Positions 46,216 to 53,512 of a stretch of DNA of 53,512 nucleotides are shown piece by piece. The stretch's first letter is position 1. Each line of letters opens with the position of its first letter. The position numbers and the translations under genes were made by a program. Origin of the DNA: Gallionellaceae bacterium. Its GTDB lineage: Bacteria; Pseudomonadota; Gammaproteobacteria; Burkholderiales; Gallionellaceae. A model generated the notes under the pieces. The model worked only from the letters and a program-made list of their open reading frames with translations, was not told where the DNA came from and did not search any database. Location of the stretch: positions 1 to 53,512 of the forward strand of contig SCUU01000017.1 of NCBI GenBank assembly GCA_004297065.1. Reading direction: 5' to 3'.

Positions 46216-46604
46216 CAATCAATCGGAAACTTTTGTTGCTCGGGGGCTTGGGGCGGCTTGTTGGGCACCGAGCGTGCCGGGGCTTGTATTTCTTTTGCCG
46301 CGTCCTGCGCAGACTGGGCCACAGCATCGTTGAGCTGCTGCACGTGCTGGCTCACCTGCTGCGCGGTTTGCGTGAATGCCTGTTGTGCCGCTGTCGCTTC
46401 CTGCTGCACTTTTTGCTGCATCTGGCGCAACTCTTCCAGCGCCATGTCGCGCGAAATATCGGCCTTCACGCCGTTCACGTAGCGCTGCGCGCGCCCCCAC
46501 AAATGCCCCAGCGTGCGCGCCACTTTGGGCAGGCGCTCGGGGCCGATAACAATCAGCGCGACCACGGCGATCACGACTATTTCGGAAAACCCGATATCGA
46601 ACAT
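46215..46604 (-). CDS. tatB: Sec-independent translocase subunit TatB
   Basis: 129 residues. An N-terminal membrane helix (IGFSEIVVIAVVALIVIGPERLP) with the conserved GPERLP hinge is followed by an amphipathic helix (KVARTLGHLWGRAQRYV) and a long charged, Gln/Ala-rich coiled tail. This matches TatB rather than TatA. TatB forms the receptor with TatC. It is separated from tatA by 15 bases. Confidence 0.95.
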   Translation of the reverse strand: MFDIGFSEIVVIAVVALIVIGPERLPKVARTLGHLWGRAQRYVNGVKADISRDMALEELRQMQQKVQQEATAAQQAFTQTAQQVSQHVQQLNDAVAQSAQDAAKEIQAPARSVPNKPPQAPEQQKFPID

Positions 46605-46619
46605 GGGGGCGTAATTCGC

Positions 46620-46835
46620 TTAGTGCGTGTGCGGCTTGTCTTTCACTTCGCCTTCGATGGTTTTGCCATCCTGCTGCAACTGCTTGGGCGTTTCGTCGTC
46701 GCCCTTCATACCTTCTTTGAAGCCCTTGACCGCGCCGCCCAGATCGCTGCCGATATTGCGCAATTTCTTGGTGCCAAACACCAGCACCACGACCACCAGA
46801 ACGATCAACCAATGCCAGATACTCATCGAACCCAT
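46620..46835 (-). CDS. tatA: Sec-independent translocase subunit TatA
   Basis: 71 residues. A single membrane helix ([21 protein letters not shown]) with the FG-TKKLR hinge, an amphipathic helix ([17 protein letters not shown]), and a short His-ended acidic tail. TatA multimers form the passage for folded proteins. ATG 46835 has AGGAGA upstream. The 259-base gap before it holds a large G/C-run inverted repeat. Confidence 0.95.
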   Translation of the reverse strand: MGSMSIWHWLIVLVVVVLVFGTKKLRNIGSDLGGAVKGFKEGMKGDDETPKQLQQDGKTIEGEVKDKPHTH

Positions 46836-46856
46836 TTCATTCTCCTGTCGTTAATT

Positions 46857-46958
46857 CACCCCTTCCCCTTCAGGGGGAAGGTTGGGATGGGGGTGGGTTA
46901 GCCTATAGCCGCCACCAAAACCCATCCCCACCCTAGCCCTCCCCTTGAAGGGGAGGGA
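46857..46958. repeat. Large G/C-run inverted repeat between HIT and tatA genes
   Basis: CCCTTCCCCTTCAGGGGGAAGG, then TTGGGATGGGGGTGGGTT, a spacer of about 20 bases, then AACCCATCCCCACCCTAGCCCTCCCCTTGAAGGGGAGGG (given in parts). The two halves are inverted copies, so the transcript could form one long hairpin with two side hairpins. It belongs to the same family as the elements at 7.2 kb and inside hisH. It lies upstream of tatA and may cap the tat genes off from the his genes. Confidence 0.82.
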
Positions 46959-47094
46959 ATAAAATCAATCCCGTCTGGCAAGCATGAAGCCTGTCCCCTG
47001 CCCTCTGGTGAAACTACTAGCCATTCGACTAAGCACGATAAAGCCGTGCAAGTCGCTGGTTATCCCGCGAGCGGGCGAGGGGGAGTTAGAGTCG

Positions 47095-47451
47095 CTACGC
47101 GACATCCCGTTTGACCATAGGCGGAATATTGCCGCCGCCGATCACGTGCACATGCAAATGGAACACTTCCTGGCCGCCTCCTTTTCCGCTGTTAATCACG
47201 GTGCGGAAGCCGTTCGTCAGCCCCTGTTCTTGCGCCAGCTTGGGTGCCAGCAGCAGCAGCTTGCCGAGCAAAGCCGCGTGACGCTCATCCGCTTCCAGCA
47301 ACGAAGGCAAATGCAGTTTTGGAATCAGCATGAAATGCACCGGCGCAACCGGATGGATGTCGTGGAAAGCCAGCACCTCATCGTCCTCGTACGCTTTTTT
47401 GCACGGGATTTCGCCGCGCACGATTTTGCAAAATATGCAGTTGTCGCTCAT
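47095..47451 (-). CDS. HIT family nucleotide-binding protein
   Basis: 118 residues. The [20 protein letters not shown] opening carries a Cys pair for a zinc site, and HLHVHVIGG near residue 98 is the histidine-triad motif. HIT proteins hydrolyse nucleotide phosphoramidates such as adenosine 5'-phosphoramidate (HinT type). It sits between hisE and tatA, a usual place in betaproteobacteria. The hisE stop overlaps its start by four bases. Confidence 0.93.
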   Translation of the reverse strand: MSDNCIFCKIVRGEIPCKKAYEDDEVLAFHDIHPVAPVHFMLIPKLHLPSLLEADERHAALLGKLLLLAPKLAQEQGLTNGFRTVINSGKGGGQEVFHLHVHVIGGGNIPPMVKRDVA

Positions 47452-47765
47452 GTCCGGTTCGCCTTCTCTACGATGCCCGAAGTGCCTTCGCGGCGCGCCA
47501 GTTCTTGCAGCACGTCATCCGCGCTCAAGCCTTTGTGCGCCAGCAATACCATGCTATGAAACCACAGGTCGGCCACTTCGTATACCAGATGCGCGTTGTC
47601 GCCATCCTTCGATGCCAGCAATACCTCGCCGGCTTCCTCGATCACTTTTTTCAGGATCGCATCCTCGCCCTTGTGGAACAGTTTGGCAACATAGGATGAC
47701 TCGGGCGCGGCCTGTTTGCGCGCCTCCAGCGTTTCGGTCAGTCGTTGTAAAGCATCGTTGCTCAT
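47448..47765 (-). CDS. hisE: Phosphoribosyl-ATP diphosphatase HisE
   Basis: 105 residues, the usual size of a stand-alone HisE. The MazG-like helical core contains [34 protein letters not shown] and [18 protein letters not shown], with the Glu/Asp residues for Mg binding. It hydrolyses phosphoribosyl-ATP to phosphoribosyl-AMP in histidine synthesis. It overlaps hisI by four bases. Confidence 0.95.
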   Translation of the reverse strand: MSNDALQRLTETLEARKQAAPESSYVAKLFHKGEDAILKKVIEEAGEVLLASKDGDNAHLVYEVADLWFHSMVLLAHKGLSADDVLQELARREGTSGIVEKANRT

Positions 47766-48151
47766 CTTCTATAAATCTCGTCGGGTGACTTCAGCACGGC
47801 ATCAACCGCCATCCACTCGCCCTGCTCCAGCTTGCTGTAAAAACAGCTCTCGCGTCCGGTATGGCAGGCGATGCCGCCTTGTTGTTCCACTTGCAGCAGG
47901 ATCACATCGCTGTCGCAATCCATGCGTATTTCTTTCACTTTCTGGATGTGCCCGGACTCTTCGCCCTTGTGCCACAGCTTCTTGCGCGAACGCGACCAGT
48001 ATACGGCCTCGCCCGTTTCAGCGGTGCGTTTGAGCGCCTCGCGGTTCATCCAGGCCACCATCAGCACGCGCCCGCTGGCGGCATCTTGCGCGATGGCGGG
48101 AACGAGGCCGTCTTCCGACCAGTTCACTTTATTCAGCCAGATTTCGCTCAT
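47762..48151 (-). CDS. hisI: Phosphoribosyl-AMP cyclohydrolase HisI
   Basis: 129 residues from ATG 48151. Zinc- and Mg-site motifs [20 protein letters not shown] and TGRESCFY are visible, and [20 protein letters not shown] is family-typical. HisI opens the adenine ring of phosphoribosyl-AMP. A longer frame reaching 48223 is an artefact of the repeat just upstream, since it has no family similarity before [15 protein letters not shown]. Confidence 0.95.
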   Translation of the reverse strand: MSEIWLNKVNWSEDGLVPAIAQDAASGRVLMVAWMNREALKRTAETGEAVYWSRSRKKLWHKGEESGHIQKVKEIRMDCDSDVILLQVEQQGGIACHTGRESCFYSKLEQGEWMAVDAVLKSPDEIYRR

Positions 48152-48179
48152 CGTCTTCACCCCCAAACCCCTAAAACTT

Positions 48180-48249
48180 ATCCGCAGATTTCGCAGATTA
48201 ACGCAGATTTCAAAACCGCTCACTCACCCAAATCTGAGAAATCTGCGGA
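48180..48249. repeat. CGCAGATT-type dispersed repeat between hisF and hisI
   Basis: ATCCGCAGATTTCGCAGATT at the left is repeated in part (AACGCAGATTT) and matched in inverted form at the right by AAATCTGAGAAATCTGCGGA. The 70-bp unit can fold into a hairpin. Similar CGCAGATT intergenic repeats are widespread in bacterial genomes, which I recall as common knowledge and have not searched for here. It fills most of the 106-base gap in the operon. Confidence 0.75.
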
Positions 48250-48257
48250 CACCGGCT

Positions 48258-49016
48258 TTACAGGCGCACCTCGATACCCTGTTGCGCCATGTATTGTTTG
48301 GCTTGCTGCACGGTGTATTCGCCGAAGTGGAAAATACTCGCGGCCAGCACGGCGTCCGCGCCGCCTTGTTTTATCCCGTCGGCCAAGTGTTGCAGCTTGC
48401 CCACGCCGCCGCTGGCGATCACGGGAATTTCCAGCGCGTCGGTCACCGCGCGCGTCAGCGCGAGGTCGAAACCGCGCTTCTGCCCATCCTGATCCATGCT
48501 GGTCAGCAGGATTTCGCCCGCGCCCAGCAACTGCATTTTTTTCGCCCACTCGACCACATCCAGCCCGGTGGCTTTGCGTCCGCCGTGGGTGAACACTTCC
48601 CACTTGTTTGCGCCTGTTTGCTTGGCATCTATCGCCACCACGATGCACTGCGAGCCGTAACGCGCCGAGGCGTCGGCCACCAGTTGCGGGTTGGTCACCG
48701 CCGAGGTGTTGATGCTCACTTTGTCCGCGCCCGCGTTGAGCAGGTTGCGCACGTCCTGCACTTCGCGCACGCCGCCGCCGACGGTGAGCGGGATGAACAC
48801 CTGCTCGGCCACTTTTTCGATGATATGGAAAATGATGCTGCGGTCGTCGGAGCTGGCGGTGATGTCGAGGAATGTCAGCTCGTCCGCGCCCTGCTCGTCA
48901 TAGCGGCGCGCGATTTCCACCGGGTCGCCCGCGTCGCGCAGCTCGACGAAGCTGACACCTTTGACCACCCGTCCGGCGGTCACATCGAGGCAGGGGATGA
49001 TGCGTTTGGCGAGCAT
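48258..49016 (-). CDS. hisF: Imidazole glycerol phosphate synthase cyclase subunit HisF
   Basis: 252-residue TIM barrel starting [58 protein letters not shown] and [18 protein letters not shown] are phosphate-binding and barrel-half motifs of HisF. It uses ammonia from HisH to make imidazole glycerol phosphate. The start codon shares a base with the hisA stop; a longer frame to 49133 overlaps hisA and is rejected. Confidence 0.96.
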   Translation of the reverse strand: MLAKRIIPCLDVTAGRVVKGVSFVELRDAGDPVEIARRYDEQGADELTFLDITASSDDRSIIFHIIEKVAEQVFIPLTVGGGVREVQDVRNLLNAGADKVSINTSAVTNPQLVADASARYGSQCIVVAIDAKQTGANKWEVFTHGGRKATGLDVVEWAKKMQLLGAGEILLTSMDQDGQKRGFDLALTRAVTDALEIPVIASGGVGKLQHLADGIKQGGADAVLAASIFHFGEYTVQQAKQYMAQQGIEVRL

Positions 49017-49774
49017 CAGATTTTGGGCGACAGCTCGTCTGCCAGCGCCTGCGCAGCGCGGAAGTCCAGCGTGCCTTCGTAGATGGCGCGCCCGGTGATC
49101 GCCCCGGTGATGCCTTCGGCACGCACGGCGCACAGCTTGCGCACGTCGTCCAGATCGGTGATTCCGCCACTCGCAATCACCGGCACATGCAATGGGCGCG
49201 CCAATTCGACTGTCGCTTCAATATTCACGCCGGTCATCATGCCGTCGCGACCGATGTCGGTGTAAATGATCGCTTCCACGCCGTAACCTTCAAAACGTTG
49301 CGCCAGGTCGGCCACATCGTGCCCGGTGAGTTTCGACCAGCCGTCCACGGCAACCTTGCCGCCCTTGGCATCTAGCCCCACCATGATGTGGCCGGGGAAG
49401 GCGTCGCAGGCTTCGTGCAAGAAGCCCGGCACTTTGACCGCCGCCGTGCCGATGATGATGTAAGTCACGCCGAGATCGAGGTAGCGCTCGATAGTTTCCA
49501 GATCGCGGATACCGCCACCCAGTTGCACGGGAATATCGTCGCCGACTGCGGCGATGATGCTGCGCACGGCGGCTTCATTCTTGGGCTTGCCCGCGAACGC
49601 GCCGTTCAAATCCACCAGATGCAGGCGCCGCGCACCTTGTGCCAGCCAGTGTTTGGCGGCGGCGGCGGGGTCGTCGGAAAAGACGGTTGCGCCCTCCATG
49701 ACACCTTGGCGCAGACGCACGCACTGGCCGTCTTTCAAGTCGATTGCGGGGATAATGAGCGATTTAGTATCCAT
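49016..49774 (-). CDS. hisA: Phosphoribosylformimino-5-aminoimidazole carboxamide ribotide isomerase HisA
   Basis: 252-residue TIM barrel. [19 protein letters not shown] at the start holds the catalytic Asp, [20 protein letters not shown] is the first phosphate-binding half, and [17 protein letters not shown] with [16 protein letters not shown] the second. It isomerises ProFAR to PRFAR, the substrate of HisF/HisH. The genes hisH, hisA and hisF follow each other without large gaps. Confidence 0.96.
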   Translation of the reverse strand: MDTKSLIIPAIDLKDGQCVRLRQGVMEGATVFSDDPAAAAKHWLAQGARRLHLVDLNGAFAGKPKNEAAVRSIIAAVGDDIPVQLGGGIRDLETIERYLDLGVTYIIIGTAAVKVPGFLHEACDAFPGHIMVGLDAKGGKVAVDGWSKLTGHDVADLAQRFEGYGVEAIIYTDIGRDGMMTGVNIEATVELARPLHVPVIASGGITDLDDVRKLCAVRAEGITGAITGRAIYEGTLDFRAAQALADELSPKI

Positions 49775-49786
49775 GATCTGAATGGG

Positions 49787-50494
49787 TTAAGCAGGATTCC
49801 AGTTGATAAAATTCCGCAGCAGTTGCAGCCCTGCCGCAGCACTTTTTTCCGGGTGAAATTGCACCGCGAATAAATTGTCGCGCGCCACCGCGCACACGAA
49901 AGGTTGCGGGTAGTCGCTGGTGGCCTGCGCCAAGCTCGCATCGCGCGGCTGCACGTAATAGCTGTGCACGAAATAGAAGCGCGCATCCTGTTCGATCCCC
50001 GCCCAAAGGGGATGCTCTGGAGCGCCCCCTCCCCCCAACCCTCCCCCGGCGGGGGAAGGAGCAACCGCCACCTCCGGTGGATTTTTAATTCTTCGGACTT
50101 GGTTCCAGCCCATGTGCGGCACTTTGAGTTTGTTGCCCCGCGCATCGCGCAAGCCGGAAGCGAAGCGCGTCACCGGCCCCGCCAGCAAGCCGAGACAAGG
50201 CGTATCGCCCTCTTCGCTATGTTCGAACAGCACTTGCAGCCCCATGCAGATACCGAGGAAAGGCGTGCCTTTGCTCACCGTGGCGGCGATCACTTGATCG
50301 AGGCCGCGCGAACGGATCTCGCGCATGCAATCCCGCGCCGCGCCCTGTCCGGGAAAAACCACCCGTCCGGCATCCGCGATCACCCCGGCATCGCCGGTGA
50401 CGGCAACATCCGCGCCGGGCGCGACCTTGCGCACGGCCTGCTGCACCGAGCGCAAATTGCCCATGCCGTAATCTACGATTGCAATATCGACCAT
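49787..50494 (-). CDS. hisH: Imidazole glycerol phosphate synthase glutaminase subunit HisH with in-frame repeat insert
   Basis: 235 residues, about 25 longer than usual. Class I glutaminase: Cys83 in GTPFLGICMGLQVLF, and the His/Glu pair in VQFHPEKSAAAG. The chain runs VPHMGWNQVRR, then an extra segment (about 136-160; PPEVAVAPSPAGGGLGGGG), then HPLWAGIEQDARFYFVHSYY. The insert is encoded by a copy of the window's G/C-run palindrome. All catalytic residues remain, so the enzyme is probably active. ATG 50494 is used; its AGAGGTG ribosome-binding site comes from the MITE-like element upstream. Confidence 0.94.
   Translation of the reverse strand: MVDIAIVDYGMGNLRSVQQAVRKVAPGADVAVTGDAGVIADAGRVVFPGQGAARDCMREIRSRGLDQVIAATVSKGTPFLGICMGLQVLFEHSEEGDTPCLGLLAGPVTRFASGLRDARGNKLKVPHMGWNQVRRIKNPPEVAVAPSPAGGGLGGGGAPEHPLWAGIEQDARFYFVHSYYVQPRDASLAQATSDYPQPFVCAVARDNLFAVQFHPEKSAAAGLQLLRNFINWNPA
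50015..50089. repeat. G/C-run palindromic element inserted in the hisH coding sequence
   Basis: In the coding direction it reads CTCCTTCCCCC-GCC-GGGGGAGGG, then TTGGGGGGAGGGGGCG. It matches the core CTTCCCCC-N-GGGGGAAGGTT(G)GGATGGGGG seen at 7.2 and 46.9 kb. It adds about 25 codons without a frameshift. The boundaries are estimated from where HisH family similarity stops and resumes. Confidence 0.82.
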
Positions 50495-50500
50495 GATTAA

Positions 50501-50641
50501 GGGCACCTCTAAAAATTCAGATTTCGCCCAAATGCAAGGCGCGGAAAAAATTGCACCGCGCCGCATATGGATGATATGTAAGCAAGCAATTTTTCCCGCA
50601 ACGCGGCAGTTGGGATGAAATATGGATTTTTAGAGATGCCC
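50501..50641. repeat. 141-bp MITE-like element between hisB and hisH
   Basis: Terminal inverted repeats GGGCACCTCTAAAAA and TTTTTAGAGATGCCC (one mismatch) bound the element. An internal inverted pair (GCGGAAAAAATTGC / GCAATTTTTCCCGC) lets it fold into a long hairpin. It has no ORF of its own. The end nearest hisH supplies AGAGGTG as the hisH ribosome-binding site. No clear target-site duplication is seen. Confidence 0.8.
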
Positions 50642-50649
50642 ATGAGAAG

Positions 50650-51237
50650 TTACAGAGTTCCCTTGGTGGAAGGCATCACACCGGCCATGCGCGGATCGAA
50701 TTCCAGCGCGACGCGCAGGGCGCGACCGAATGCCTTGAAGATGGTCTCGGCTTGGTGGTGGGCGTTGTCGCCCGCCAGATTGTCGATGTGCAGGGTCACC
50801 AGCGCGTGGTTGACGAAGCCCTGGAAAAATTCGCGGATCAGATCGACTTCAAACTCGCCGACATTGGAGCGCACAAACTCGGCGTTGAACACCAGACCGG
50901 GGCGACCGGAAAGGTCGATGACCACGCGCGACAGCGCTTCGTCCAGCGGCACATAAGCGTGACCGTAACGGCGGACACCCTTCTTGTCGCCGATGGCCTT
51001 GGTAAACGCCTGCCCCAGCGTGATGCCGATGTCTTCCACGGTGTGGTGCGCGTCGATGTGCAGATCGCCTTTGGCGGCGATATCGAGGTCGATCAGGCCG
51101 TGGCGCGCGATTTGGTCGAGCATGTGTTCAAGGAAAGGCAAACCGGTGTCCAGCTTGACCTTGCCGCTACCGTCCAGATTCACTTCGACGCTGATTTGGG
51201 TTTCCAAGGTGTTGCGGGTGACTTGCGCGCTACGCAT
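50650..51237 (-). CDS. hisB: Imidazoleglycerol-phosphate dehydratase HisB
   Basis: 195 residues, the mono-functional form. Metal-binding His/Glu clusters include [31 protein letters not shown] and [18 protein letters not shown]. It dehydrates imidazole glycerol phosphate to imidazole acetol phosphate. ATG 51237 ([15 protein letters not shown]) is used; the upstream frame to 51321 has no similarity to the family. It overlaps hisC by eight bases. Confidence 0.95.
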   Translation of the reverse strand: MRSAQVTRNTLETQISVEVNLDGSGKVKLDTGLPFLEHMLDQIARHGLIDLDIAAKGDLHIDAHHTVEDIGITLGQAFTKAIGDKKGVRRYGHAYVPLDEALSRVVIDLSGRPGLVFNAEFVRSNVGEFEVDLIREFFQGFVNHALVTLHIDNLAGDNAHHQAETIFKAFGRALRVALEFDPRMAGVMPSTKGTL

Positions 51238-52339
51238 GATGATCCCTAAAGGTTTGATGAATACTCTCTTGCAATGCCGCCATAAACTGCTCGTTCTGTT
51301 CCGGCGTACCCACCGTAACACGCAGGCAATCGACCAGCGCCGGATGCCCGCCGTTCAGATTTTTGATTAACACGCCGCGCTGTTTCAGCCCTTCGAATAC
51401 CTGTGTGGCATGCGTCACGCGGAACAGGATAAAGTTGGCTGCGCTGGGGAAGGCATATACATCCACCGTACCGACCAGCCGCTCGTACAACCACTGACGA
51501 TCCCGCTTGATCTGTGCGGCATGCCCCAACAGCACTTCATGCTGGGCCAGCAGCATTTCCGCCACCAGCTGCGGCAAAACGCCCACATTATACGGCAAGC
51601 GCAATTTTTCCAATTGCCCCAGCCAAGTTTTGCTGCCGGCCAGAAAACCCAGACGCAATCCCGCCATACCAAGTTTGGAGAAGGTTCGCATGACCAGCAG
51701 GTTGTCGTACCGAGCCAGATGAGGAATAAAGCTGTCGCTGGCAAAAGCGTAATAGGCCTCATCGACCACCACCAGCCCCGGCGCCGCTTCGATAATCCGC
51801 TTGATCGCGTCCGCGTCGAACAGATTGCCGGTGGGATTATTCGGGTAGGCGAGGAACACCAGCGCGGGCTGCTCGCGCTTGATCGCCCCCAGCATGGCAG
51901 GCAGATCGAGTGAAAAATCCTCGGTCAATGGCACGCCGACATATTTCATGCCGGTGAAAGCCGCGATCATCTTGTACATCACGAACGATGGCTCGATGCT
52001 CAACAGCACCGCCCCCGGCTTGGCCACCGCGAGCGCCAGCAACTGGATAATTTCGTCGGAACCGTTACCCAGCAGCACATCCATGCCGAAAGGCAGGTCA
52101 GTGACACTGCGGATACGCTCTTTTAACTGCGCCGCGCCGGCATCGGGATAGCGATTGATTGCTGCGCTGGCCACGACCTGCGCGAGTTCCTCGCGCAAAC
52201 TCTGCGGCAACGGGTAAGGGTTTTCCATCGCATCGAGCTTGATCATGCCGCTGCTCGGCGGCACATGGTAAGCGTGCAACGCCAATATCTCTTGGCGGAT
52301 CAGGCGCTCTGGTGTGGCGGTATTGCGCATGGAAGACAT
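51230..52339 (-). CDS. hisC: Histidinol-phosphate aminotransferase HisC
   Basis: 369-residue fold-type I PLP enzyme. [20 protein letters not shown] binds substrate phosphate, [14 protein letters not shown] is the conserved loop, [14 protein letters not shown] carries the PLP-pairing Asp/Tyr, and [15 protein letters not shown] the Schiff-base Lys. It makes histidinol phosphate. It is the first his gene here; hisG and hisD, which often precede it in this lineage, are absent from the window. ATG 52330 is an alternative start. Confidence 0.95.
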   Translation of the reverse strand: MSSMRNTATPERLIRQEILALHAYHVPPSSGMIKLDAMENPYPLPQSLREELAQVVASAAINRYPDAGAAQLKERIRSVTDLPFGMDVLLGNGSDEIIQLLALAVAKPGAVLLSIEPSFVMYKMIAAFTGMKYVGVPLTEDFSLDLPAMLGAIKREQPALVFLAYPNNPTGNLFDADAIKRIIEAAPGLVVVDEAYYAFASDSFIPHLARYDNLLVMRTFSKLGMAGLRLGFLAGSKTWLGQLEKLRLPYNVGVLPQLVAEMLLAQHEVLLGHAAQIKRDRQWLYERLVGTVDVYAFPSAANFILFRVTHATQVFEGLKQRGVLIKNLNGGHPALVDCLRVTVGTPEQNEQFMAALQESIHQTFRDHHA

Positions 52340-52415
52340 GGATTATGAGGCTTTAATGACTGCGGCATTTTACCTTAACAGCAAAAATCGCTAGGCAGTT
52401 TTTATCCCAGACAAT

Positions 52416-53117
52416 CTATTCAGGCTCGTTATTCCGGCCTCGGACACCGATCCTGAGACACCAAGCCGTTATCGGGCATCCGTCGCACTGCGGCGCACTC
52501 GACGTACAAATCTCGCGCCCGAGAGAAATCATGTTCACATGTAACGAGTAACGCAGCCCGGGCGGAATTTTGGATTGCAGGCGGTCCATATCGCGTGGGG
52601 CGCAGTGCTTATCCTTCTGCGTCGGCCTGACCCAGCCGAGACGCCGGGCGATGCGCCAGCAGTGTGTGTCCACCGGGAAGACCTGCCGCCCGAGCGAATA
52701 CATCATCACGCAGCGCGCGACCTTTTTGCCGACGCCCGGCAGCAACAACAGGAAGGCTTCCGCCTCGGCATCGTCCATCTTGCGCAGCGACGCCAGCGTC
52801 GGTTCGCCGAACCTCTCCACAAGCACGTCATAAATTTCGCGGATCGCCTTCGATTTCTGATTCGACAGTCCGCCGCTGACCATCGGGCGCGCGATGTATT
52901 CGGCGGGTGCTTCTGCGACCTGCAAGTGGGTGGGGAATATCTGCTTCAGCGAACGGTATGTATCCCGGTAGCCCGCTTCGCCGGTCTTAGTGCTACAGAT
53001 GATGAACAACAGCTCGTCCAGCGGGTTTTTGAGGTTGTAGTGGTTGAAGTCGCGGTAGCGGTTTTTCAACGCTGCGGCAACTTTCCAAACGCCTGAAGGA
53101 TATTTTGACGAGGGCAT
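52416..53117 (-). CDS. Endonuclease III-like DNA glycosylase/AP lyase
   Basis: 233 residues from ATG 53117 (TTG 53144 possible). HhH-GPD fold: the hairpin LLLPGVGKKVARCVMMYSLG holds the catalytic Lys (second K of KK), followed by FPVDTHCWRIARRLGWV with the catalytic Asp. A C-terminal C-x6-C-x2-C-x5-C motif (CTSSAPQCDGCPITAWC) binds a [4Fe-4S] cluster. The Lys marks a bifunctional lyase. It differs from housekeeping Nth in length and N terminus, and the gene lies beside a possible nuclease remnant, so a specialised repair role is possible. Confidence 0.88.
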   Translation of the reverse strand: MPSSKYPSGVWKVAAALKNRYRDFNHYNLKNPLDELLFIICSTKTGEAGYRDTYRSLKQIFPTHLQVAEAPAEYIARPMVSGGLSNQKSKAIREIYDVLVERFGEPTLASLRKMDDAEAEAFLLLLPGVGKKVARCVMMYSLGRQVFPVDTHCWRIARRLGWVRPTQKDKHCAPRDMDRLQSKIPPGLRYSLHVNMISLGREICTSSAPQCDGCPITAWCLRIGVRGRNNEPE

Positions 53118-53140
53118 GTCTGGAAGCCAAGAGTTACCCC

Positions 53141-53512
53141 TCAAAACTTCACCGGCTCAAACTTTTGATAAAGTTCCGCCAGATGCCGCACCGACATCCT
53201 GAATTGGCTGCGCGCTTTCACGGTGGATTTTGCGGTGCTGGCATTCATCACCTTGGAACCCGGATCAAAAATCACTCGCCCGGCACTCAGCGCCGCCAGA
53301 TAGCGGTTGAAATCCGTGCCTTCCCCCAGCAATGCGGGGCTGAAATAACGGTAGGCGGGCGCGGCTTCCTTCTCGCTTTCATACGGGACATAATTCTAAT
53401 TCGCGTTAGATAATGCGTTAATAATCCATGGCCAATGGGTAATGGATTTAGCACGTTGCGAATCTTTTTCGAATGCGGCAAGCGCTTGTTCGAGATGGCA
53501 TTCGAGCGCATC
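53141..53512 (-). pseudogene. 3' part of an unrecognised gene with an in-frame amber stop
   Basis: The frame reads on from the window edge (DALECHLEQALAAFEKDSQR ... WPWIINALSNAN), meets TAG at 53398-53396, and continues in the same frame with protein-like sequence (NYVPYESEKEAAPAYRYFSP ... GRVIFDPGSKVMNAS ... RSQFRMSVRHLAELYQKFEP) to a stop at 53141. No start codon lies between the TAG and well-formed coding sequence, so a nonsense mutation is the simplest reading. I do not recognise the family; a restriction-type endonuclease is a guess. The stop lies next to the glycosylase gene start. Confidence 0.5.

Noticed and set aside
49017-49133. N-terminal extension of hisF into hisA
   Set aside because: It is out-of-frame hisA sequence; HisF proteins begin at [12 protein letters not shown].
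50495-50566. N-terminal extension of hisH starting inside the MITE-like element
   Set aside because: The added residues translate the repeat. The family begins at MVDIAIVDYGMGN, which has its own ribosome-binding site.

Overview
The window reads as chromosomal DNA of a betaproteobacterium, most probably a Nitrosomonadales member near Gallionellaceae. This rests on gene content and order: ftsEX-rpoH, sspAB, nif3-htrA, and hisCBHAFIE-HIT-tatABC. A complete alternative complex III (ACIII) operon occupies the slot upstream of sspAB where betaproteobacteria usually carry petABC (cytochrome bc1). The lineage is inferred; no rRNA is present.

Layout. (1) 1-2634, plus strand: ftsE-ftsX, then rpoH behind a perfect CIRCE operator. 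(2) 2682-11034, minus strand: the operon actA-actB1-actB2-actC-actD-actE-actF-sspA-sspB, with a near-consensus sigma-70 promoter at about 11.2 kb. It encodes a quinol:electron-acceptor oxidoreductase followed by the SspA/SspB regulators. (3) 11444-14156: an unrecognised ORF, a Nif3-like protein and a DegS/HtrA-like protease. (4) 14216-45367, minus strand: a 31-kb surface island between the protease gene and tatC. It holds a giant 2815-residue protein built from about 310 octapeptides, a 1340-residue protein with 19 longer repeats, a TPR/O-GlcNAc-transferase-like enzyme, genes for a CDP-linked C-methylated deoxysugar and for UDP-xylose, several glycosyltransferases and FkbM methyltransferases, and a type I secretion ATPase/adaptor pair. 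(5) 45469-52339, minus strand: hisC-hisB-hisH-hisA-hisF-hisI-hisE-HIT-tatA-tatB-tatC. (6) 52416-53512: an endonuclease III-like glycosylase gene and the end of an unrecognised gene with an in-frame stop.

How it may work together. ACIII takes electrons from quinol, and its ActB1 subunit has a twin-arginine signal that the nearby TatABC could serve. In the island, nucleotide sugars made by the rfbF/rfbG/rfbC/C-methyltransferase/reductase set and by the UDP-xylose synthase could feed glycosyltransferases that decorate a surface polymer or the Thr-rich repeat proteins, which the type I exporter would secrete. This link is inference from gene order and composition.

Small dispersed repeats are unusually visible. 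G/C-run palindromes occur in at least five places, one of them translated in frame inside hisH. A 141-bp MITE-like element between hisB and hisH supplies the hisH ribosome-binding site. A CGCAGATT-type repeat separates hisF from hisI.
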